Under the pieces are notes generated by a model that saw only the letters and a program-made list of their open reading frames with translations, was not told where the DNA came from and did no database searches. This document shows positions 8,035-17,103 of a DNA stretch of 64,000 nt, piece by piece; position 1 is the first letter of the stretch; every line of letters starts with the position of its first letter. Position numbers and translations under genes: made by a program. This DNA is from Caldilineae bacterium (GTDB taxonomy: Bacteria > Chloroflexota > Anaerolineae > Epilineales > Epilineaceae), in contig JACKBJ010000012.1 in NCBI GenBank assembly GCA_020634625.1, positions 36,537 to 100,536 on the forward strand, written 5' to 3'.

Positions 8035-8670
8035 ATGTCTCTTCGGCTCGGCGATACCGCCCCCGATTTCACCGCCGCGACGACGCAGGGTGAGATCCAC
8101 TTCCACGACTGGCTCGGCGACAGCTGGGGCGTTCTTTTCAGCCATCCCCGCGACTTCACGCCCGTCTGCACCACCGAGCTCGGCTACGTGGCGCGCATCC
8201 TGCCCGAGTTCGTGAAGCGCAACGTCAAGGTCATCGGCCTCTCGGTCGATCCGGTCGCCTCGCACATCACCTGGGAAGAGGACATCGCCGAGACCCAGGG
8301 CACCCCGGTCACCTTCCCGATGATCGGAGACGCCGACCGCAAGGTCGCCGGCCTCTACGACATGATCCACCCCGCTGCCGACGACACCGCCACCGTCCGC
8401 TCGGTCTTCGTCATCGGCCCCGACAAGAAGCTCAAGCTCTCGCTGACCTACCCCGCCTCGACCGGGCGCAACTTCGACGAGATCCTGCGCGTGATCGACT
8501 CGCTGCAGCTGACCGCCTACCACAAGGTCGCCACGCCCGCCAACTGGAAGGACGGTGACGACGTCATCATCGTGCCATCCCTGTCCGACGAGGACGCCAA
8601 GGCACTCTTCCCGAAGGGCTGGGACCCCGTCAAGCCTTACCTGCGGGTAACCCCTCAACCGAACAGGTAG
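8035..8670 (+). CDS. 1-Cys peroxiredoxin (Prx6/AhpC-TSA family)
   Basis: A 211-residue cytosolic thiol peroxidase that reduces hydrogen peroxide and organic hydroperoxides. The peroxidatic cysteine is Cys45 in the PRDFTPVCTTE motif, which also supplies the Thr and, further on, the Arg needed for peroxide binding. The long C-terminal extension with ITWEEDI and TYPASTGRNFDEILR is typical of the Prx6 subgroup, and length and motifs agree throughout. AAGGAG lies 8 nt before the ATG, so this start was preferred over upstream in-frame codons. The reductant is unknown, but a YpdA-like reductase and a second peroxiredoxin-like gene occur further along the window. Confidence 0.95.
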   Translation: MSLRLGDTAPDFTAATTQGEIHFHDWLGDSWGVLFSHPRDFTPVCTTELGYVARILPEFVKRNVKVIGLSVDPVASHITWEEDIAETQGTPVTFPMIGDADRKVAGLYDMIHPAADDTATVRSVFVIGPDKKLKLSLTYPASTGRNFDEILRVIDSLQLTAYHKVATPANWKDGDDVIIVPSLSDEDAKALFPKGWDPVKPYLRVTPQPNR

Positions 8671-8751
8671 GCCTGACGCCCGCCGCCCGCCCGATCCCGG
8701 ACCCAGTGGGCCGAGCTCGGGCGGACGGCGGCGGGACCCCGATTCCTGGTG

Positions 8752-8757
8752 TACACT
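8752..8757 (+). promoter_or_regulatory. -10 element implying a leaderless transcript
   Basis: TACACT ends exactly 6 nt before the ATG at 8764, so transcription should start at or very near the A of the start codon. No ribosome-binding site fits. The same 6-nt arrangement occurs at 61180-61185 and 63518-63523. Confidence 0.5.
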
Positions 8758-8763
8758 GGGCCC

Positions 8764-9915
8764 ATGCCTCCAACCTCTGCCGGCCCCGAGCGCCTCCCGC
8801 GCCTCCTTCTGCCCGGCCGCCAGCGCTTCCTCCGTCCCCCGCTCCTGGCCCTCTGTGCCCTCGGCCTGGCCACCGGTCTCCTGGCCGGCCTCGCCGCCCC
8901 GCCCCTGCGCGCCGCCGTCAGCGAGTGCGACGCCCCGCGGTCCGAATGGCTGATGTGCGAGGACTTCGAGGACGGCGGCCTGGGCTGGCCGGCCTGGTTC
9001 GCCGCCTCGCCCTTCACCGAGTGCAACGGCTGCCGCGCCGACGGCAGCAACGACCCCGACCGCATCCAGCTCACCAATGCCCCCGGCGCCGCCTTCAGCG
9101 GCGACTGGGCCGTCCACATGCCGGCCGCCGCGGCCGCCGGCTACCAGGGCGCCTCGCTCACCTATCGCTCCTGCCAGGGCCCCAAGCGCGCCGGCTGCAA
9201 TCTGGTCGGCTACGAGACGCTGCACTTCCGCACCCGCGTCCGCCTGGACGAGACGCACCAGTACGTGCACCACTTCCTCGAGCTCGGCGGCACCCGGCCC
9301 GATCGCTACTGGGACTCCGACGGCAATGCCGGCTGCCGGCCCGACGGCCTTCGCTGGGCCGGGACCACCCTCGACTTCGACCGCGACCACGCGCTCTTCT
9401 TCTACACCTACTTCCCCGACATGCGCTGCGACGCCGGCGGCTACTGCTCGGGCGACTATGCCCGTCGGATCTGCGAAGGTTGCGCCGCCAAGAACATGCC
9501 CTGCCGCCAACGCCAGGAATGCTGCTGGGGCAACCTCTTCAAGCCCGAGCCGGCCGTCTTCCTAGCCCCTGGCCAGTGGGTCTGCCTGGAGCTGATGCTG
9601 CAGCTCAACACCCCCGGCCAGGCCGACGGCCGCATGGCCTTCTGGATCGACGGCCTCCCGGCCCTCGAGGTCGACGGCATGCGCTGGCGCGACGTCCCCG
9701 ATCTGCAGCTCAACAAAGCCTGGCTGATGCACTACATTGCCGCCGGCGACGCCGACCAGAGCAACCCGGTCTGGTTCGACGACATGGTCGTCAGCACCGA
9801 CTACATCGGCTGCGACGGTCCGTCCGCGGCCCCCAGCGACACCCCCGCTCCCACCTCGCCGACCCCGTCCGCACGCTGGTGGAGCTTCCTGCCCTGGCTG
9901 CAGCGCCCGCGCTGA
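8764..9915 (+). CDS. Secreted, cysteine-rich concanavalin-like (polysaccharide-lyase-like) protein
   Basis: A 383-residue exported protein. An N-terminal Arg-rich stretch and a Leu/Ala-rich h-region (about residues 24-50) form the signal peptide. The mature part has many cysteines, including CEGC and QECC clusters, which point to disulfides outside the cell. The second half (GRMAFWIDGLPALEVDGMRW, then NPVWFDDMVVSTDYIG) has the alternating pattern of jelly-roll folds seen in PL14/PL20-type lyases and other concanavalin-like carbohydrate-active proteins. I cannot identify catalytic residues, so enzyme activity is uncertain. It ends in a short Pro/Thr/Ser linker and WSFLPWLQRPR, the shared tail. 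The ATG at 8764 is preferred over one 15 nt upstream because a -10 box lies just before it. Confidence 0.65.
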   Translation: MPPTSAGPERLPRLLLPGRQRFLRPPLLALCALGLATGLLAGLAAPPLRAAVSECDAPRSEWLMCEDFEDGGLGWPAWFAASPFTECNGCRADGSNDPDRIQLTNAPGAAFSGDWAVHMPAAAAAGYQGASLTYRSCQGPKRAGCNLVGYETLHFRTRVRLDETHQYVHHFLELGGTRPDRYWDSDGNAGCRPDGLRWAGTTLDFDRDHALFFYTYFPDMRCDAGGYCSGDYARRICEGCAAKNMPCRQRQECCWGNLFKPEPAVFLAPGQWVCLELMLQLNTPGQADGRMAFWIDGLPALEVDGMRWRDVPDLQLNKAWLMHYIAAGDADQSNPVWFDDMVVSTDYIGCDGPSAAPSDTPAPTSPTPSARWWSFLPWLQRPR

Positions 9916-10009
9916 GCCGACAGCTCCCGCCCGCTGCGGGGGTCACGCGAGAGCGATCGCCAGCGTCAGTCCTTTCGCCAACGATCCACGCCCCACCCAG
10001 GACCCAACC

Positions 10010-12229
10010 ATGCAGCGCTTCACTTTCGCCGTCAGCCTCGGCTGCGCCGTCCTGGTCGGCATCGCTCAGGCGCCCGGCCTCCAGCCGGCTGCGCCCCAAC
10101 CAGCGCCCGCTCCCGAAGCGATCCAGCAAGACGCCGACTTCGCCGCCGTCGACGCCTGCCTGCAGCAGGAGATGCGCGACAAGGGCATCCCCGGCGCCTC
10201 GATGGCCATCGCCATCGACGGCCAGCTGGCGCATGCCAGCGCCTTCGGGGTCCGTCGCGCCGGCGCGCCTGAGCGGGTCGACACCGCGACCATCTTCCGC
10301 ATCAACTCCAGCACCAAGATGATGGCCGCCGCCGCCGTCATGCGCGAGGTCGAGGCCGGTCGCCTCGACCTGCACGCACCCCTCACCGACGTCATCCCCG
10401 AGCTGGCCCTGAAGCCGCCCTGGCAAGCCAGCAGCCTCACCCTGCACGATCTCCTGTCCAATGCCGGCGGCCTGCCCGACCCCTACCTCGACTTCTCCCA
10501 GATGCCCCAGCGCTACGTCATGCCCGAAGCAGACGTCGACCTCGGCGCTTGGGCGCGCGGCCTGGCCAACATGCACCTCTATGCCCCGCCCGGCAGCTTC
10601 TGGAACTACTCCAGCCCCAACTTCTCGCTGGCCGGTCTGGCGGTCGAACGAGCTAGCGGCCAGCGCTTCGAGGACTACGTCACCGAGCAGCTCTGGCGGC
10701 CGGCGGGCATGACCGTCACCACCTTCGACCCCGAGGCGGTCGTCGCCTCCGGCAACTACGCCGTCGGCCACGTCAACGGCCAGTTCTGGGGCGAGCCAGG
10801 CGACCACCAGCGCCGCTACGCCGCGCCGGGTGGCGGCGCCTACTCCACACCCAGCGAGCTGATCGTCTGGGCCCAGCAGCTGCTCGCGCAGGGCGGCGCG
10901 ATCCTGACCCCCGAGTCCGTGCGCGCCATGACCCGCCCCTACGTCAAGGCCGAGGTCCTCCCCTGGGCGCCCCGCTCGAGCTACGGCTATGGCATCTTCA
11001 TCGACGACTTCCGCCGCATCGACGACTCCAGCCACGTCATCCAGGTCATGCGCCACCCCGGCAACGGCCGCGGCTACGGCACCGAGCTGGTCTGGGTGCC
11101 CGAGCTGGGCTTCGCCGTCGTCACCCTGATCAACAACCACGCGACCCTGCAGCGCACCGTCGACTGCGCCCTGCGCGAGCTGGCCGGCCTCGAGCCCAAG
11201 CCCATCCCCGGCCTCCGCACGCCCCCCACCGCCTATGCCCGCTACGCCGGCAGCTACGCCGTCCAGGACGTCTACGGCGCGCGTTGGACCGCCAAGGTCT
11301 CGCAGGTGGGTGGCCAGCTGCGGATCGACTACCCCGACTGGACCCTGGCGCCCTCCATCGCCGCCGCCTACCCCACGAGCGCGGCCATGGAACCGCTCTA
11401 CCTCGACAGCTTCCGCTACCGCTTCGGCGGCGACCAGACGATCACCTTCGAGCCCGGCGGCGACGACGCCCGGCACGCCGGCTGGCTGACCAACCGATAC
11501 TTCGTCGGCCAACGCGTCGGCGACCTGCCCGCGCGCCTCGACCTCGAAGACAGTGCCTGCGCCGCCCTGGACTTCGCGCCCGGCCTGGACGCGCCCACCT
11601 TCAGGGCCCATGCCTACGGCCTGGCCGCCCCGCGCATCTGGAAGGACGCGCCCATCGCGCAGGACGACCCGGAGGACCCCGCTTCGAGCCAGGTCAAGAT
11701 CGACTTCGACCTGGACGGCCCGCTGGGCTACCTGAATGCCTGGCTCTTCGAAGCCGCCGGCGACAACCTCGAGCTCTACCTGATGCAGGATCAAGACGGC
11801 GACGGCCGATTCGCCTGGCCCGAGGAGATCGTCCAGCGCCTGACCAGCCCGGCCGCCCAGGGCTTGTTCGTGCCCGCCCGCGAGACGCCCGGCGCCTACC
11901 AGCTCTGGGTCCACGGCGAGCAGGTCGGCGCCGCCGGCAGCCGCTTCGATCTCGAGCTGGTCGTCGCCAGCGGCCGGGCGCTGCGGCTGCAGGGCCTGCC
12001 CGAGCAGCTGATGGCCGGCCAGCCGGCCCGCTTCGAGGTCTGCGCCGATCCGGAGGCCCTCCCGGCCCCGCTCGACGCCGTGGCCGATGCCGGCCGCGTC
12101 GGCATCGTCGAGCTGGACTTCGGCCGTCCGGGCGCAATCGCGCGCGTGCCGGTATACTGGACGCCCGGTGAGGCAGCCGCGCCGCCGCAACCGACGCTCC
12201 ATCTACCCCGGCTCCTGACCGGACGCTGA
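10010..12229 (+). CDS. Secreted beta-lactamase-family serine hydrolase with C-terminal PPC-like domain
   Basis: A 739-residue protein; the start at 10010 gives a clean signal peptide (MQRFTFAVSLGCAVLVG, then a Pro/Ala linker). The serine hydrolase domain covers about residues 45-390, with SxxK as SSTK (Ser100/Lys103), Y-S-S near residue 200 in place of YxN, and HPGNGRG replacing the HxG triad. A lipocalin-like beta-rich section (about 400-500) follows, then a PPC-type jelly roll near 560-680 with QDQDGDGRF, a calcium-loop pattern. The end is PTLHLPRLLTGR. It is the paralogue of the partial gene at the window start and precedes a third, more distant hydrolase. The physiological substrate is unknown; the extracellular location and the family suggest peptides, esters or beta-lactams. 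Confidence 0.88.
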   Translation: MQRFTFAVSLGCAVLVGIAQAPGLQPAAPQPAPAPEAIQQDADFAAVDACLQQEMRDKGIPGASMAIAIDGQLAHASAFGVRRAGAPERVDTATIFRINSSTKMMAAAAVMREVEAGRLDLHAPLTDVIPELALKPPWQASSLTLHDLLSNAGGLPDPYLDFSQMPQRYVMPEADVDLGAWARGLANMHLYAPPGSFWNYSSPNFSLAGLAVERASGQRFEDYVTEQLWRPAGMTVTTFDPEAVVASGNYAVGHVNGQFWGEPGDHQRRYAAPGGGAYSTPSELIVWAQQLLAQGGAILTPESVRAMTRPYVKAEVLPWAPRSSYGYGIFIDDFRRIDDSSHVIQVMRHPGNGRGYGTELVWVPELGFAVVTLINNHATLQRTVDCALRELAGLEPKPIPGLRTPPTAYARYAGSYAVQDVYGARWTAKVSQVGGQLRIDYPDWTLAPSIAAAYPTSAAMEPLYLDSFRYRFGGDQTITFEPGGDDARHAGWLTNRYFVGQRVGDLPARLDLEDSACAALDFAPGLDAPTFRAHAYGLAAPRIWKDAPIAQDDPEDPASSQVKIDFDLDGPLGYLNAWLFEAAGDNLELYLMQDQDGDGRFAWPEEIVQRLTSPAAQGLFVPARETPGAYQLWVHGEQVGAAGSRFDLELVVASGRALRLQGLPEQLMAGQPARFEVCADPEALPAPLDAVADAGRVGIVELDFGRPGAIARVPVYWTPGEAAAPPQPTLHLPRLLTGR

Positions 12230-12305
12230 GCCCCCGCCCGCCGCGCGATCGGCGAGTCCCCCCGGCCATCCCGCAGCCCGCCCCATCGGAGCCACGAGAC
12301 CCGCC

Positions 12306-13967
12306 ATGCCTACCCTGCCCGTCTTCCGCCTCCATCCCGCCGATCCCGCCGCGGTCGCCCCGTACCGCCGCCCGCTCACGATCCGGCTTGCCGTTCTCGC
12401 CCTGCTCCTCGCGAGCGGCCTCGCCAGCCGCGGCCGTACCCTGCCGTCGGCCTTGGCCCAGAGCGACCCGGCCGAACGGGTGACCGCCTGCGTCACTTCG
12501 GAGATGGCCAGCAAGGGCATCCACGGCGCCCAGCTGGCGGTCATGCGCGACGGCGAGATGATCTACGAGCAGGCCTTTGGCCGCAAGCACCGCGACCGGC
12601 CCGATCCGGTCGACCGGCACACCCAGTTCCGCATCGGATCGACCACCAAGACCCTGACCGCCTTCGCCCTGATGCAGCTGGTGGACGCCGGCCAGCTCGA
12701 CCTCGACGCGCCCATGACCCGCTACCTGACCGACTTCCGCCTGGCCGAGCCGGGCCAGGCCGAGGCCATCACCGTCCGCCACCTGCTCAGCCACGCCAGC
12801 GGCCTGCACGACACCTCGGCCTTCGACGAGCGCGACCTCTTCGGGCCGACCGATCCCGGCGCCATGCGACGCTGGGTGGATGCGCAGAAAGGCCAGCAGC
12901 CCTATGCGCCGCCGGGCCGCTTCTGGAACTACTCCAGCGCCAACTACATGTACGCCGGCCAGATCCTCGAGCGCATCACCGGCCAGACCTTCCAGGACTA
13001 CCTGGACCAGCAGGTCTTCGCGCCGGCCGGCATGGCCGACACCACGATGCACGCCGAGCAGGCCGTGGCCCGCGGAGACTTCGCCTACGGTCACTACAAC
13101 AACCCATTCTCGGGCAAGCTCGAGATCTACCGCCTGGACGAGGCCGACAACTGGGCTCGCCACCCTACCGGCTACGCCAACGCGACCGCCGGCGACCTGG
13201 TCCGCTTCGCCAGCCTGATGATGGCCGGCGGCGGCGAGCTGCTGTCGCGCGCGTCGGTGGCCGAGATGGCGTCCAGGCAGCGCTTCCGCGACCTGCGCAT
13301 CGACCAGTACTACGGCCTGGGCACCTTCGTCGAGTTCTTCCAGGGCAACGAGATGGTGCACCACGACGGCGGCGCCTGGGGCTGGACCGCCACCCTGAAG
13401 TGGATCCCCGAGGCCGGCGTGGCCGTGGCCACCACCGGCAACATCGGCGGCGGTTCGCTCTCCAGCGCCACGAGCTGCGCCCTCGCGGCCTACGTCAGGC
13501 AGGGCCAGGGCGGTGTCAGCAACCCCTGCCGGCTGGACCCGGCCCGCTGGAACGACTTCGTCGGCTTCTACCGAGGCAGCGTGAACAACGGCACGGCCTG
13601 GAGCTTCGAGGTCAGCCGGCCGATCGCGGACGGCAACCTGCAGCTGCGTCTGATCCGTGAGGGCCAGGCCGACAGTCGCTTCGAGCTGACCCAGGACTGC
13701 GGCCTATGGGTCGGCAGCGGCCCCGGCACCTTCAACGCCGGCGGCCTGGGCCAGATCACCTTCATCGAGGACCCGGTCGAGCCGGGCCAGGTCTGGATCC
13801 GCAACCGCTTCTTCGTCGCCGGCATGCGTCGGGGTAGCGCGCCGACGACCACGCCTGCACCCAGCCCGAGGCCGACCGAGCCCCCGACCGCCCGGCCCAG
13901 CGCCGCGCCCACCGGGCTTCCGACCCCGGCGCCGCTCTACCTACCGTTTCTGCGCCGCGCCGGCTGA
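12306..13967 (+). CDS. Secreted beta-lactamase-family serine hydrolase
   Basis: A 553-residue exported protein with a signal peptide at about residues 22-50. The catalytic domain carries GSTTK (Ser112/Lys115), the Y-S-S motif near 214 and a true H-D-G-G near 356, so its active site is closer to the classical family than that of the two paralogues in this window. A beta-rich C-terminal section is followed by a Pro/Thr linker from about residue 510 and the tail PLYLPFLRRAG. It starts 76 nt after the previous hydrolase and could share its transcript. Class C beta-lactamase, D-aminopeptidase and esterase activities are all possible for this family. Confidence 0.88.
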   Translation: MPTLPVFRLHPADPAAVAPYRRPLTIRLAVLALLLASGLASRGRTLPSALAQSDPAERVTACVTSEMASKGIHGAQLAVMRDGEMIYEQAFGRKHRDRPDPVDRHTQFRIGSTTKTLTAFALMQLVDAGQLDLDAPMTRYLTDFRLAEPGQAEAITVRHLLSHASGLHDTSAFDERDLFGPTDPGAMRRWVDAQKGQQPYAPPGRFWNYSSANYMYAGQILERITGQTFQDYLDQQVFAPAGMADTTMHAEQAVARGDFAYGHYNNPFSGKLEIYRLDEADNWARHPTGYANATAGDLVRFASLMMAGGGELLSRASVAEMASRQRFRDLRIDQYYGLGTFVEFFQGNEMVHHDGGAWGWTATLKWIPEAGVAVATTGNIGGGSLSSATSCALAAYVRQGQGGVSNPCRLDPARWNDFVGFYRGSVNNGTAWSFEVSRPIADGNLQLRLIREGQADSRFELTQDCGLWVGSGPGTFNAGGLGQITFIEDPVEPGQVWIRNRFFVAGMRRGSAPTTTPAPSPRPTEPPTARPSAAPTGLPTPAPLYLPFLRRAG

Positions 13968-14075
13968 ACCTCGCGCCATCCGCCGCGGCAGCAACGCCTT
14001 CCGCCTCCGCCACCACCGCCCGCCCCCCGCGACCACCAACCCGTCGCGGCCTCAGCGCTTGCCATCCCCGCGTCG

Positions 14076-16334
14076 ATGCCGGGTTACCCCGAGCAGGAGC
14101 CCCCCTTGAACGCCAACGTCGCTGCCCGCCGCTTCCGCCCCGCCATCGCCACCGCCGCGCTCTTGACGCTGGCGATGGCAGCCGGCGTACCGACCGGCCG
14201 CGCCGCGCCGACCATCGTCGGCGGCGAGGTCTCCGCGCCCGGGCAATGGCCCTGGCAGGCGGCCCTGCTGACGGCCGGCGAGCCCGACAGCTTCGACGCG
14301 CAGTTCTGCGGCGGGACCCTGATCGACCCCGAATGGGTCCTGACGGCCGCCCACTGCGTCGAGGGCAGCGGCACCGACGGCGTGATGCCGGCCGCCGACC
14401 TGGAGATCGGGCTGGGCATGCAGGACCTCTCGGCCGACGACGGCTACCGCGCCGCCGTGGCCCAGATCGTGGTGCATCCCGACTACTGGGACGCCGACCC
14501 GGAGACCGCCGTGGGCGACCTGGCCCTGGTGCGTCTGGCCGAGGCCCAGCCCGAGACCGCGCGCGTGCGCTCCCTGGCGCGGATCGACGATTCCGCCGAC
14601 CCGGCCATCCAGCCCGGCGAGGTGGCGCTGACCTCCGGCTGGGGCGACACCGGCGACGGTCCCTCGGCCCAGCTGCGCCATGTCGCGATCCCCATCGTCG
14701 ATCCGAGCCTCTGCGACAGCGCCGGCGAGGCCGTCTGCGCCGGCAGCCTCGGCCACGACTCCTGCTACGGCGACAGCGGCGGCCCGCTGATGGTCCAGGG
14801 CCCCGGCGGCGCCTGGCGCCACGCCGGCCTGGTCAGCGCCGGCACCACCGAGGTCTGCGGCGGCGCGGACAACTACACCCTCTACACCTCCAGCGCCTTC
14901 TACGCCGATTGGATCGACGGCGTCATGGCCGACACCGGCCCGCAGCTCGAGCTTTGGGCCGACGGGCCGATCTCGGTCCCGGCCGGCGCCCGCTTCGACT
15001 ACCGGCTCTCCGTGCGCAACACCGGCCGCGAACCGGCCACCGGGCTGGGCCTGCGCAACGGCCTGCCAGCCGGCCTGCGCTTCGTGGAGGCCGCCGAGGG
15101 CGGCCGCTTCGCCGACGGCTCGGTGACCTGGCAGGACCTCGCGCTCGCACCGGGCGCCACCCGCGCGCTGAGCTACCGCGTGCAGCTCGATCCGGCGGCG
15201 GGGCGGGACGCCCGCGTGCCGGCGGCTTCGGGCGGCCCGCGGACGCCGAGCCGGATCGCGGGTCCGCCCGCGCGCCCCTTCACGAGCCCGCGCGGCGAGC
15301 AGCCGGCCGTCGTCGGCGGCGACGACGCCGCCATCGGCGACCACCCCTGGCTGGCGGCGGTCATCGACGACCGGGCCGGCGACGACTTCCAGGGCCAGGT
15401 CTGCGGCGGCGCCCTGATCGAGCCCGACTGGGTCCTGACGGCGGCCAGCTGCCTGCGCGATCCCTTCTCGGGCGGCCTGCGCGACCTCGAGCAGACCGAC
15501 CTGGTCGTCAAGCTCGGTCTGGCCGACCTCTCGGGCCGCGGCGGCCAGCGCATCCCCGTGGCGCGGGCCTTCATCCGCGCCCGCTGGCTGGTCGACGCGG
15601 CGCCCGGCGACGACCTGGCCCTGCTGCAGCTGCGGACTCCGGCCCGCATCAACGCCGTCGTGCAGACGATCGGGCTGGCCGGCGCTGGCGGTGCGTCCGA
15701 GCCGGACCTGGCGGGCGCCAGCGCCGACTTCGCCGGCTGGGGCGACACCAGCGGCGACGGCGACTACCCGAGCAGCCTGCAGGCGGTGCGCCTGCCGCTG
15801 CTGGACGGCGTGGCCTGCGCCGACCACGCCGACCCGGGATCGACGCTCTGCGCCGGCCGAGCCGCCGGCGGGCGGGCGGCATGCGACTACGACGAGGGCG
15901 GTCCGCTGGTCCTGCGTCCGGCCGGCGCGGCCCCGCTGCTGCTGGGCGTCTTCGCTCGCAACGCCGGCGAGGGCTGCGGCCAACCCGGCAACCCGAGCCT
16001 CTTCGCCCGGGCCGCCGCCGGCGCCGCCTGGCTGGAAGCCAAGCGCCAGCCGGGCGCCCTGCCCGACCCGATCCTGGTCAACGACGACCTGGAAGCCTGG
16101 GCCGAGGGCCTGGCGCCGGCGGTCTGGGACGGCAGCGTGGTGACGGTCGTGCTCGACGGGGAGGTCCCGGCCACGCCGACGCCCGGAGCAGCGACGTCGA
16201 CGCCCGGGCCGAGCGCCAGCCCGCCGGCCTCGCCGACGGCCACCGGCGATCCGGGCCGGGCCACACCGGAGGCCACGCCCGGCGGCGGATCCTCCGGTCG
16301 GCTCTTCCTGCCCCGCCTGCTCGCGGGCGGCTGA
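14076..16334 (+). CDS. Secreted tandem protease: trypsin domain, DUF11/CARDB-like domain, inactive trypsin-like domain
   Basis: A 752-residue exported protein. A TTG at 14106 with AGGAG just before it would give a shorter, better signal peptide than the ATG at 14076. Trypsin domain 1 starts at IVGGE and has the complete triad: His93 (TAAHC), Asp148 (GDLAL), Ser234 (GDSGGP). Asp228 at the S1 position predicts cleavage after Arg/Lys. A DUF11/CARDB-like beta sandwich follows (about 293-372). Domain 2 (about 411-640) keeps VVGG, the CGG/ALI core and Asp513, but His is replaced by Ser458 (TAASC) and the catalytic Ser by Glu607 (DYDEGGP), so it cannot work as a serine protease. The end is a Pro/Thr linker and RLFLPRLLAGG. 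Domain 2 may bind the substrate, an inhibitor or a surface. Confidence 0.9.
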   Translation: MPGYPEQEPPLNANVAARRFRPAIATAALLTLAMAAGVPTGRAAPTIVGGEVSAPGQWPWQAALLTAGEPDSFDAQFCGGTLIDPEWVLTAAHCVEGSGTDGVMPAADLEIGLGMQDLSADDGYRAAVAQIVVHPDYWDADPETAVGDLALVRLAEAQPETARVRSLARIDDSADPAIQPGEVALTSGWGDTGDGPSAQLRHVAIPIVDPSLCDSAGEAVCAGSLGHDSCYGDSGGPLMVQGPGGAWRHAGLVSAGTTEVCGGADNYTLYTSSAFYADWIDGVMADTGPQLELWADGPISVPAGARFDYRLSVRNTGREPATGLGLRNGLPAGLRFVEAAEGGRFADGSVTWQDLALAPGATRALSYRVQLDPAAGRDARVPAASGGPRTPSRIAGPPARPFTSPRGEQPAVVGGDDAAIGDHPWLAAVIDDRAGDDFQGQVCGGALIEPDWVLTAASCLRDPFSGGLRDLEQTDLVVKLGLADLSGRGGQRIPVARAFIRARWLVDAAPGDDLALLQLRTPARINAVVQTIGLAGAGGASEPDLAGASADFAGWGDTSGDGDYPSSLQAVRLPLLDGVACADHADPGSTLCAGRAAGGRAACDYDEGGPLVLRPAGAAPLLLGVFARNAGEGCGQPGNPSLFARAAAGAAWLEAKRQPGALPDPILVNDDLEAWAEGLAPAVWDGSVVTVVLDGEVPATPTPGAATSTPGPSASPPASPTATGDPGRATPEATPGGGSSGRLFLPRLLAGG

Positions 16335-16403
16335 GCCCGTCCGCGCAACCCCGGGCGTGATGGCGACGTAGGCCGGGGAAAGCCCGAAGCCTTGGAGGCC
16401 GCC

Positions 16404-16613
16404 ATGAACCTGGAAAAGCTCGCCTACCTCATCCTGGCCGTCGCGGCCGCCGCCTGGGCCCTGGTGGCCGTCTTCGAGATCGAATGGTCCAGCCAGGAGG
16501 GGCTGCTGGTCTTCCTGACCGCGCTCGGCTTCTGCCTGCTGCTGTACAAGGCCCTTCGCGAGCGCCTCGCCAACGCCGAGGACGACCACTACGACCAGAC
16601 GGTGGACCGGTAA
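16404..16613 (+). CDS. Small two-helix membrane protein of unknown function
   Basis: A 69-residue protein starting at the ATG with GGAGG 5 nt upstream. Two hydrophobic segments (about residues 5-25 and 34-52) are followed by a charged tail (RERLANAEDDHYDQ). No family is recognised. It ends 7 nt before the YbjQ-like gene, so the two are almost certainly cotranscribed. Confidence 0.65.
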   Translation: MNLEKLAYLILAVAAAAWALVAVFEIEWSSQEGLLVFLTALGFCLLLYKALRERLANAEDDHYDQTVDR

Positions 16614-16620
16614 CCCAGCC

Positions 16621-16944
16621 ATGAGCATCCGCATCACGACGCAGGACCGCTTCGACGACCACGAGATCGCCCAGACCCTCGGTCTGGTGCGCGGCAACAC
16701 CATCCGCGCGCGGCACATCGGCAAGGACATCCTGGCCCTGTTCCGCATGCTGGTCGGTGGCGAGATCGGCGAGTACACCAAGATGCTGGGCGAGTCGCGC
16801 GAGCAGGCCATCGACCGCATGGTGGCCGAGGCCGAGCAGCTGGGCGCCGACGCCATCGTCTGCATGCGCTTCAGCACCTCGGCGGTGGCCCAGGGCGCGG
16901 CCGAGCTGCTGGCCTACGGCACGGCGGTCAAGCTGCGCGACTGA
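16621..16944 (+). CDS. YbjQ/UPF0145 family protein
   Basis: A 107-residue protein matching the YbjQ (UPF0145) fold along its whole length: an N-terminal strand, G-x-V-x-G-x-T-I-R-A around residues 21-31, a helix with EYTKMLGESREQAIDRM, and LGADAIVCMRFSTS leading to YGTAVKL. The family forms homo-oligomeric beta-alpha rings and is sometimes called a heavy-metal-binding domain; its cellular role is not established. It shares an operon with the small membrane protein before it, and a strong hairpin terminator follows. Confidence 0.9.
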   Translation: MSIRITTQDRFDDHEIAQTLGLVRGNTIRARHIGKDILALFRMLVGGEIGEYTKMLGESREQAIDRMVAEAEQLGADAIVCMRFSTSAVAQGAAELLAYGTAVKLRD

Positions 16945-16971
16945 ACGCGCCGACCGCCGACGGACCCAAGC

Positions 16972-17002
16972 GGCCGGGCCACCCTCTCCGGGTGGCCCGG
17001 CC
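16972..17002 (+). terminator. Hairpin terminator after the ybjQ-like gene
   Basis: A 13-bp perfect stem (GGCCGGGCCACCC with a TCTCC loop) is followed by TTCGATCTT. It lies between this operon and the convergent helicase gene. Confidence 0.7.
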
Positions 17003-17103
17003 TTCGATCTTGCTGGCCCGACCGATCGGGCCGCGGCCCGGGCGGCGGCATGCCGAGCCCGGGATCCCGAGGGGCCGTGGCGGGCCTGCCGGGTGCGGCG
17101 AGG

